In this document: positions 1-7,200 of the stretch, piece by piece
Layout of the letters: each line of letters begins with the position of its first letter
Numbering within the stretch: position 1 is the stretch's first letter
Source: Candidatus Omnitrophota bacterium
Lineage (GTDB): Bacteria; Omnitrophota; Gorgyraeia; B26-G9
NCBI GenBank assembly: GCA_028718845.1
Contig: JAQULA010000019.1
Coordinates: 1 to 14,960, forward strand
Direction: 5' to 3'
DNA length: 14,960 nt
Position numbers and translations under genes: made by a program
Notes under the pieces: generated by a model
Told to the model about the DNA's origin: nothing
Database searches by the model: none
The model's input: only the letters and a program-made list of their open reading frames with translations

Positions 1-224
1 TGTTTGTTCTGGTTTTATGTACGTCTGCCCTGATGATGACGCAGCGCAGCATAACATCTCTTTTCTCCATTTATGCAGCGCAATCTCTCCTCATGGCAAT
101 AATGGCCGTCGTACTTTTCTTCGATGAGAGAAACGGCACACTTATAGCTATTGCCGTACTTACCATCCTAACCAAAGTAATAATTATCCCTTATGTCATG
201 AGGATATTTTATTTTCTGCTTTGA
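1..224 (+). CDS. HyfE-like hydrogenase-4 membrane subunit, 5'-partial and C-terminally short
   Basis: The reading frame is already open at base 3, so the first methionine pair (from base 33) is probably internal and the gene begins before the window. The 73 visible residues form two hydrophobic segments. They contain a YAAQSLL motif followed about 25 residues later by LTILTKVIIIPYVMR. The same spacing is known in HyfE-type subunits of group 4 hydrogenases and formate hydrogenlyase (YACQSLV followed by FITKVLLVPLIM in E. coli HyfE). Such subunits sit in the proton-pumping membrane arm next to antiporter-like subunits. HyfE normally continues for roughly 135 residues and several helices beyond this point, but here a TGA stops it directly after the second helix. 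None of the three frames after the stop resumes the family sequence. It is either a short variant or a decayed gene. A NuoK/MrpC-like small subunit is the alternative. Family call moderate; truncation seen directly. Confidence 0.6.
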   Translation, partial: FVLVLCTSALMMTQRSITSLFSIYAAQSLLMAIMAVVLFFDERNGTLIAIAVLTILTKVIIIPYVMRIFYFLL

Positions 225-324
225 ATGGTATAACGGCATTGTTTACCCCCCTATACAAGGGTCATTGTAACAGGTGGAAAACAGGTTGGCAAGACAAATA
301 CACATCGGAGATCGTACCAAGCGA
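225..324. other. convergent intergenic gap
   Basis: This 100-base gap separates the stop of the rightward HyfE-like frame from the stop of the leftward LOG/methyltransferase gene. I find no convincing intrinsic terminator for either gene here. The only symmetry is a weak 4-base inverted repeat (CCCT...AGGG) around 260-275 with no T-tract. The terminator-like hairpin for the leftward gene lies just inside that gene instead. Confidence 0.5.
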
Positions 325-3300
325 TTAGACCGCCTGGGCGATAAAATCGGAAAAAACCCCGGACTGCCGGGGGATAACCCGCGGCACATCCGCGGACAAA
401 ACAGCGGGATCCTCTGCCGGTTTTTTGCCGGAGATACCGCGGGACTCGATTTGGATCGAACGCAGTACGCGGTATCCTTTGCGCAGGCAGTCTTCCAGCA
501 TGGCCTGCAGCGGAGTATCTGCCGCCGCTTCATTTTCAAGTAAATCTCTATTGGAATAAACATGCCCCCAGGTCCGCACCACCAATTCCGTCAAATCATA
601 TTGTCCGAATGTATCCCGCCGCACAAATTCCGTCCAGGAATGCACCTTGAGCTCATCGCGATTCACCGGCAGCCGATTGAAATCTTCCAATACCGCCAAT
701 CCTTCCCGGTACAATACTTCTTCACCTTTAGATTCCTCCTCGGCGATAATCTTACGGATAAACGGAATATTGCTATCCATCACTGTTTCTATCACCGTAC
801 GCGGCGACAGCATCTGCGGCAACAGCGAAATCATCCGCTCGGATTCAAAACGATGAAAAAATACATTGATGAGCGGATTGTCCGACAAAATTTTCTCAGG
901 GAAAACCCGAACGATCACCGGATTTTCCAAAGAACCGCCGAGATCATAGCGGGATACGGCGAAAATATTGTATCCATAACCAGGATTCTCCGCAGCATAG
1001 GAAACTTCCAACCCCATGCTATCCGGATGAAACAATAACCCGATGGTACTTACCGGCTGCGCATCCGGCAGCGCAGCAATATGGATATGTTCAGACCGCA
1101 GGCCTTTGCTTTGTAAAAATTCTTTGATCCGCCCCGCAAGCGGATTACGCTGATGACGGCTTATGATCAACACTTGCGTTTTGGCATCATATATTTTTTG
1201 CGCGTCAAAAACGGGAGCGAATTCTCCGTTTTCATCGATAGTCGCATAGTCTTGCCACTCGCGTTCGAATCGTTCTATCTCCAAAGAAGACTCCGGATCG
1301 GTTTGGATATGGGAAAGAAAGATCTTTCCTTCCTTGTCCACGAATATCACACAGGTGCACCATTGAAAAATATCCCGGCAGGGAATCATTATCGGCCAGA
1401 ATCCCGTCCACATCCCGTCGATAAAATCTTTCCGCGAAAAACTATACACCCTCTCTTTTTCGATCGCATTTGTTCTAAAAGACCGGGGGAAGGCCGCTTT
1501 TGCCTCCACTTTACCCGAATCTCCTGCGGCCGAAACGTCGATTATTTTCCCGGAAGGATCCGTCCCCCGTTCGTTTTTTTTGCCTTCAATGGTAATAATA
1601 CTGTTTTCCCCTTCCGAACGCAGCCGCATTCCGATCCCGTTTTCCCGAGCGAACTTGATAAACAGCCTTGTGTCATCGTCGTTCTCCCAGTAAATTTTTC
1701 CACCGTGCTTAAGCACGCGGACCATTTCTCCGAAGATTTCCTTTTTCACCCGGCTATCAAAACCGAATAACGGCATATAGAGCATGGTTAGCGCGGCGAC
1801 CGAATTATCCTGCGCGGGAATTCCGCCCCACTGCGGCCGGATATCCCGGAGTATAAAGTTGAGATTGGAAACCTGAACGGAATCAGCATACCCAACCGCT
1901 TCGCCGATACTACGCGGATTAGCATCCAGTCCGTACACGCGCGCGGTTGGATTATACCGGGCGATATCCACGGTTTTTTTGCCCCGGCTGCACAGAATAT
2001 CGAAAATCACTTCCCCGGGAGCAAGGCCGAAATCCCGGTTGATCCACTCGCTCTCCTGCTCGCCGCTGTAGTATCCCGACGCGCGAACGTCTCCCTGCAT
2101 ATTATTTTTGAGAAATGCACCTTCGCCCCAAGCCCGCGCCAAGGCCGGCTCATCGATCATCCCGGAAAAATTATCCCGGATGGCGTCCTTGTCCAATCCG
2201 GCGACAATGATCAGTAATGCGGCAATGTCACGGGAATCATTGTAAGTCCAGTTTTGCTCCCCGACAAGGCGGCTCATTCGCTCGGTTAATGCCTCAATTT
2301 CCTCAAGCGTGAACGGTCCATAGTTCAGAACGGCGCGAAGATTATCGCGCACCTCATGTTCCGCGACATAACGGCGCTGTTTAAAAGGAATATCCCTGTG
2401 TTCGTCGATCCGGGCATTAATCGTATTAGCTATGGCGCAGGAAACTTTCCACTCTTTCAATTTCGCCTCAATTTTCCCGACAACCGCCTTCAGGGCCGCT
2501 TCGGAATCATCATCGACATCCACGATCTCGATCAAACGCAAATCTTCTTTGTCGATCGTGCCGGCCGGCACCATAACATTTTCAATCCATTGAAACAGAC
2601 TGTGCCATTCCTTTCCGACCAAAACAATCGGGACCGGGTCGATCTTTCCGGTTTGAATAAGACAGAGAGTCTCGAACAGCATATCCAAATTGCCGAACCG
2701 CCCCGGAAAAAAAACAATCCCGTCTTCGGCATGCTGAAGCAACACGGTTTTAAGCGCCGCGTCATAATGAAAATGGATTTTGTCCGGCGAAGGGATCGGC
2801 GCCTCTTCATCCGAACGGTCGCTATACAGACAAAAACTGCGCAATCCCGGCAATGCGGAGCAGGCGTTCCCGACACAGGCGCTGATCCCGCTGGTTCCTC
2901 GGCGCAAAATAAATTTACCCTGTTCGCTTAACGACCGTGCCAGCATGAACGACAATCTGCCGTACTTGCTGTCCGGAGTTATCGTTTGCCCGCCGGTGAG
3001 CATCACCGCCGGACCGATCTTATACATCCTCCGGGAAGCCCGCAGTATTTCACTTATGAATCTATGAATACTGAAATCGTTCTGCCGGGGGACCCGCGCC
3101 TGTAAACGTTCGGCAAGATACTGAAAATCCTTCTGCTCCAGTTTTTCCCGGGCGGCGGTGCTTTCCTCAGGATCGGTAAACAGCCATTGTTCAATCAGCC
3201 TGCGGAACAGATAATCCCGGGCTTCTTCTTCCGTGGCCTTCCAGGCCAGCATTGTTTCTTTCGGTTTTTTTAACAATCCCTGCTTTTCCCAGGCATCGAA

Positions 3301-4074
3301 AACATCCATAAGCCCGCGGTAGAATTCATCGATAAGCACAATCGGCCGCATCTGGGCTTCGTTGCGGTTATTAAAGACAATAACCTTGAATATTTCCATC
3401 AACGTTCCGTACCCGCCGGGAAATACGGCCATGGCCCGGTTGAACAAAAGAAAGAAATTTATCCGCAGGAAAAAATATTCAAACTCAAGCCGGGCATCCT
3501 GCTTGGGATTGCCGCTTTGCTCGAAAGGAAGATGAATGTTAAGTCCGATAGACTTACTGATGCCATAGGCGCCCAGGTTACCGGCAAACATGATCCCCGG
3601 GCCGCCGCCGGTAGTAATCGCAAAAGAAAGTTTCGCAAAGTGCTGGGCACAGCGTACCGCGGCTTTGAAAAAATAATTGGCCTCATTGAACCGCGCTGAA
3701 CCGAAAATAGCAATACCCAGATCGTCGCCCAGCAGCTTTCGGTTTCTCTCCCACTCATCCAGCACCTTGTACATAAACTTTATCATGCGTCTATGCTTCT
3801 GATAATTTTCCCCGGCCCGGCTGTACAGACGCGGCAATTCCGGCCGGCGGTGATATATTTCTCGGATATGGATTGGAAAGTCCGCGGTATTGAGACATAA
3901 ACGCGGCGAAAGACAAGTCACCTTCGCTTGGCCGGCCGGTTTCGTAACCGAATTCATCGGATACGCGCAATCAGCCAAAAACAAAGCCGGGATGCACAGC
4001 ACGCAGAGCAGGCGAAAAGACACTGAATGGAATCGCATCAATTTTAACATTCGCACCATTAGTCGGTTAGGCAT
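325..4074 (-). CDS. Exported-type multidomain protein: LOG-LOG-methyltransferase-like-CheD-like
   Basis: The start is set at 4074 (ATG) because the promoter -10 lies at 4101-4106, so upstream ATGs in this frame are probably not transcribed. A GTGGA stretch lies 5 bases before this ATG. The product has 1249 residues. Residues 19-39 form a hydrophobic segment ending in ADCAYP, followed by LSPRL at 55-59. Residues 100-300 are a LOG/lysine-decarboxylase-like domain (FGSARF, GGGPGIM at 156-162, PGGYGTLME at 219-227), the family that releases bases from nucleoside monophosphates. Residues 353-543 repeat the fold, but the signature reads PGRFGNLDM, losing the conserved Arg/Gly pattern and Glu. Residues 655-833 resemble a Rossmann methyltransferase (VIFDILCSRGK, VYGLDANP, later MVRVLKHGGKIYW), with a weak SAM-binding glycine loop. 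Residues 865-1040 recall CheD deamidases (a Cys near 906-908 and His 922). The last 200 residues are unassigned. An actual substrate cannot be read from the sequence. Confidence 0.85.
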   Translation of the reverse strand: MPNRLMVRMLKLMRFHSVSFRLLCVLCIPALFLADCAYPMNSVTKPAGQAKVTCLSPRLCLNTADFPIHIREIYHRRPELPRLYSRAGENYQKHRRMIKFMYKVLDEWERNRKLLGDDLGIAIFGSARFNEANYFFKAAVRCAQHFAKLSFAITTGGGPGIMFAGNLGAYGISKSIGLNIHLPFEQSGNPKQDARLEFEYFFLRINFFLLFNRAMAVFPGGYGTLMEIFKVIVFNNRNEAQMRPIVLIDEFYRGLMDVFDAWEKQGLLKKPKETMLAWKATEEEARDYLFRRLIEQWLFTDPEESTAAREKLEQKDFQYLAERLQARVPRQNDFSIHRFISEILRASRRMYKIGPAVMLTGGQTITPDSKYGRLSFMLARSLSEQGKFILRRGTSGISACVGNACSALPGLRSFCLYSDRSDEEAPIPSPDKIHFHYDAALKTVLLQHAEDGIVFFPGRFGNLDMLFETLCLIQTGKIDPVPIVLVGKEWHSLFQWIENVMVPAGTIDKEDLRLIEIVDVDDDSEAALKAVVGKIEAKLKEWKVSCAIANTINARIDEHRDIPFKQRRYVAEHEVRDNLRAVLNYGPFTLEEIEALTERMSRLVGEQNWTYNDSRDIAALLIIVAGLDKDAIRDNFSGMIDEPALARAWGEGAFLKNNMQGDVRASGYYSGEQESEWINRDFGLAPGEVIFDILCSRGKKTVDIARYNPTARVYGLDANPRSIGEAVGYADSVQVSNLNFILRDIRPQWGGIPAQDNSVAALTMLYMPLFGFDSRVKKEIFGEMVRVLKHGGKIYWENDDDTRLFIKFARENGIGMRLRSEGENSIITIEGKKNERGTDPSGKIIDVSAAGDSGKVEAKAAFPRSFRTNAIEKERVYSFSRKDFIDGMWTGFWPIMIPCRDIFQWCTCVIFVDKEGKIFLSHIQTDPESSLEIERFEREWQDYATIDENGEFAPVFDAQKIYDAKTQVLIISRHQRNPLAGRIKEFLQSKGLRSEHIHIAALPDAQPVSTIGLLFHPDSMGLEVSYAAENPGYGYNIFAVSRYDLGGSLENPVIVRVFPEKILSDNPLINVFFHRFESERMISLLPQMLSPRTVIETVMDSNIPFIRKIIAEEESKGEEVLYREGLAVLEDFNRLPVNRDELKVHSWTEFVRRDTFGQYDLTELVVRTWGHVYSNRDLLENEAAADTPLQAMLEDCLRKGYRVLRSIQIESRGISGKKPAEDPAVLSADVPRVIPRQSGVFSDFIAQAV
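351..372 (-). terminator. Intrinsic-terminator-like hairpin inside the 3' end of the LOG gene
   Basis: Read on the minus strand, CCCCGG, a four-base loop CAGT and CCGGGG form a perfect 6-bp G+C stem immediately followed by six T residues. This is the classic intrinsic terminator layout. It lies 24 to 45 bases before the TAA at 325-327, so it falls within the coding sequence for the last residues (IPRQSGVFSDF). If it works as a terminator, transcripts would often end before the stop codon. Confidence 0.5.
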
Positions 4075-4212
4075 AATTATCCACATGAAAACAGCGGTAA
4101 AGTATACCATATGCCGAAATGTATTGCAAACACGGAAGTGATTATGAATAAAATGGTTAGGTTTGTTGGACTGGTACAATCAAAATCGATCACAAGCCCG
4201 GACGAGAACCCC
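4075..4212. other. Intergenic region between the two large leftward genes
   Basis: This 138-base gap runs between the stop of the 2336-residue gene and the start of the LOG gene. It contains the promoter annotated separately. I see no hairpin with a T-tract after the upstream stop, so read-through from the upstream operon into the LOG gene is also possible. Confidence 0.5.
4101..4129 (-). promoter_or_regulatory. Sigma-70-type promoter for the LOG/methyltransferase gene
   Basis: On the minus strand TTGCAA (4129-4124) and TATACT (4106-4101) are separated by exactly 17 bases. The -10 is preceded by TGG, giving an extended -10 (TGnTATACT). Predicted transcription would start near 4094, about 20 bases before the ATG at 4074. 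This suggests the gene can be expressed independently of the large gene upstream, and it argues against any start codon farther upstream. Confidence 0.7.
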
Positions 4213-7200
4213 TTATATCGCGCCGCCAACCAGACGAGCATTCACCGAATCTATACTAACCTGATATAGCGGCAATGACTGCCGGGTCATATCATCCATG
4301 CCCAGCGCCTGTAACGCCTTATCGCGATCGGTTGACACGACAAACATCTTTGACCGGAATTGGGCCTTGTTTTCCAGCGCGTTAAATATTTTTGCACAAA
4401 AATCAACGCAAACGAGCACCTGGTCATAGGTCTTTCTTCGAAGCAACTGCCCGCCGGCAAAAGCGAAATCGTCGAAAAGACTTGTCAATACCATTTGCTT
4501 TGTCGTATCCGAAATAGCCGTTGACTTCAAAAGGTTATCAATATACTGTCGTAACATCCCGTTTACCCCGAAAATCCGGTCAAAAATAACCGGTTGTCGG
4601 GAGCCAAAACGATCGATGCCGATTCTATTCACAAGCGACATCATCACCCGCGCCTTAAGATCTTCTCTTTTCAACGTCTCCGGATTGATCCGGGCAAGAA
4701 AATTCCCCCCCTGGGCTTTAACATTATCCAGCAATATCCATTGCCGGCCATTGGTATATTTATACTGTTCCGCATCGATGTCGTCAAAAATGTTCTTAAA
4801 AACCGGATACCCATTCTGGAAATCATATATTTGCAGTTCAAAACCCGCAATAAACAGCTCGATCACATCCGCGCGCTGCTCCTCGGAAACGCCGGCATTT
4901 GCCATTGTATTCAGCATATCGATCAAAATCCCCATGGACTCCACTATTGCCGCTTTTTCCTGTCCCGCCTTCCCCAGTTGAAATGCTCCGGACAGATCGA
5001 TATTAATAACATCCTTCGGCATTCCCGTTTCATCAAGAATTATCCGCACATTTTCGTTTTTACGGTCCGTGATCCCCAGGGCAAATGCCCGCGCCGCGGC
5101 CCGGCCGGCAAGCCTGGCCAATGTTCTGACAAATTCGGGATTACGGCATTCCTGCGGACTTATCTCTCCCAAGTTATACCGGCCGATTGTTTCGATCAAA
5201 AATAAATTATTACCGTATCTGCGGGTTCCCGGCACCGATATCCCGAGCCGTTTTAAGATTTCATACCCGGTATCGTCTCTGGCATACGCGCCTTCGGCCT
5301 TAAACACAAATTCTTTTTCCGTTCCATCCTCAAAAATAATCATTACCCGCGCCCAGGGTTTTCCCTGGATGCCCTCGCCATACGATGTTGCCGTGGAATA
5401 AGCATCCTGAATATATTTATCCGCCGACTCGAGTATTTTAAACCCGGTCATTTTCTTTTCCCGGCCATCCGACGATATATCTTGATTATGTTCGGCAATA
5501 ATTCCGTCCAGCAAATTACCGATCGCCGCGTCCAGGGCCGGACGTTCATTGCGTTCTTTTATCGGCCTTACCGGCACATCCGCAGCTGCCGGAGAAAGCG
5601 CGTTATTGTCTTTCCTCGCCCGAACTAAAGTGTTTAAATACTTGTTGAAGTTCCCGTTCCTCCGGAATATGTCCTGAAAAACCTGCCGAGGTATTTCCGC
5701 GACCTTCACTTCTCCCGGGTCATATCCATGCCCGGCGCGCACGGTTGCGGTCCGCGCCGTATTATTCATCACCGCCATTTCGCCGAAAATATCGCCCGGC
5801 TTCAACGTGTTTTCAACCGAGCGAAAGCCCAGGCCGTCGCGATAATACACTTCGCATTCTCCGCTGATCACGATGAACACACCACGATCATCAGTTTCCC
5901 CCTCTTTCAGGATAAAGTCTCCTTCCCAAAGGTCATGAATAATCACGCTCTCATCAATGGTGCGGATATCCTCCGGGGTCAACATCGTCCAATAGGCGGA
6001 CTGCTGCAATGCGGCATTGATCCGGGTACGCGAATCGGACGTTTCGCTGCGCGCGGCGATGGTTTTGGCATAACGGGAATTGCCGCGCGCGATTAATTCG
6101 CCGATCTCGTTTCGCAAGTGTCCGGCAAAGCTGTCACTATAAAGCCCCAGGGCCACGCCCCGCTGTATAAACCTTTTCAAGACCTCCACCGCAGGAGACT
6201 CATCGCTCACGACGGATTGCTTTCCGCCGGTTATATCCTGGATTGCCCCCAGCACCTCGGCCAACGGCTGAGTAATCGCAGTCATATGCTCCATCAGCGA
6301 TGTCTCCGGATGACCGGATTTTATCGCGGCTTCCTGTTCCGCTTTCAGCCATGTTTTTATACTCAGCTGCGGATAACCCGGAGCCTCCCGTACATGGTTG
6401 AGCCGGTTCGCTCTTACAAACGACTGAAACTCCACGCTGCCGCCCACTTGCTCCAAATCCGTCGCAGTTGCCGGATTCCTCTTAACCGCTTCGATGTCTC
6501 CTTGTTCCTCTAAAATATTCTTATCGTAGCGGAATTCTTCGCTTAAAAAAACTATCATCTCCGGATATACCGATTGGCCTCCGCCGATTTCCGGAGAATT
6601 ATCCAACCCAAACAGGTCCGCTTCAACCATCACTTTCCCGCCGATAATCGCATCCATTACCGCGATCCGGTCATTGGTGTCGGATAAATCGGCCGCCGGA
6701 AAATTTTTCACGCGGTATTGTTCTAAAAACCCCCGATCTTCACCGCTAAGCCGCCGCCCGGCATCCAACTCCTCCAACAACATATACGCGCGGTTGTCTG
6801 CGGCAACTTCTTCTTTGAAAATATCTCCTATTTTCAACACGGTTTTTTCGATAAAGTATTCCACAATCTGAATATCCCGTTCGGAAAAATTCTCCTTAAA
6901 ACCGCTCATGAATTCCCGGGCTTTTTTCTTGCTTTTATTTTCGTGACCGTCGGCAAGCAGCGGGTTTTCAACCTCTGCGTCGAAATATCCCAAATCATGA
7001 GTAAATATCGCAAATCGAGCTAATTGTTCCGTTCGCGCACGGGACTCGGCATGCAGCGGCAGATACGGAGCGATCTTGTCGAAAAATAACAATAACCCGT
7101 TTACATGGAATTCATTATGGTAGCGCACCAAAGCTCTGCGTTCCGCAGAAGCAGTCATGGCATCAAGCGCATAACCCCGGGCCTGTTCCAGCGTCGGGTC

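Noticed and set aside
33..35. ATG at 33 as the true start of the HyfE-like gene
   Set aside because: The frame is open and hydrophobic upstream to base 3 and matches the helix expected before the YAAQSL motif.
562..1038. Open frames on the plus strand inside the leftward genes (also 1153-1770, 2356-2931, 4594-5205, 13738-14154)
   Set aside because: They lie opposite strongly supported domain-bearing genes, show no recognisable motifs and have unusual His/Arg/Phe-rich composition typical of reverse-strand shadows.
4075..4179. Longer start at 4179 for the LOG/methyltransferase gene
   Set aside because: The promoter -10 lies at 4101-4106, so that start would be outside the main transcript; the added residues are also not like a signal peptide n-region.
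6589..7146. HD domain as an HD-GYP cyclic-di-GMP phosphodiesterase
   Set aside because: No GYP motif or HD-GYP signature is visible after the HD pair; it reads as a generic HD phosphohydrolase.
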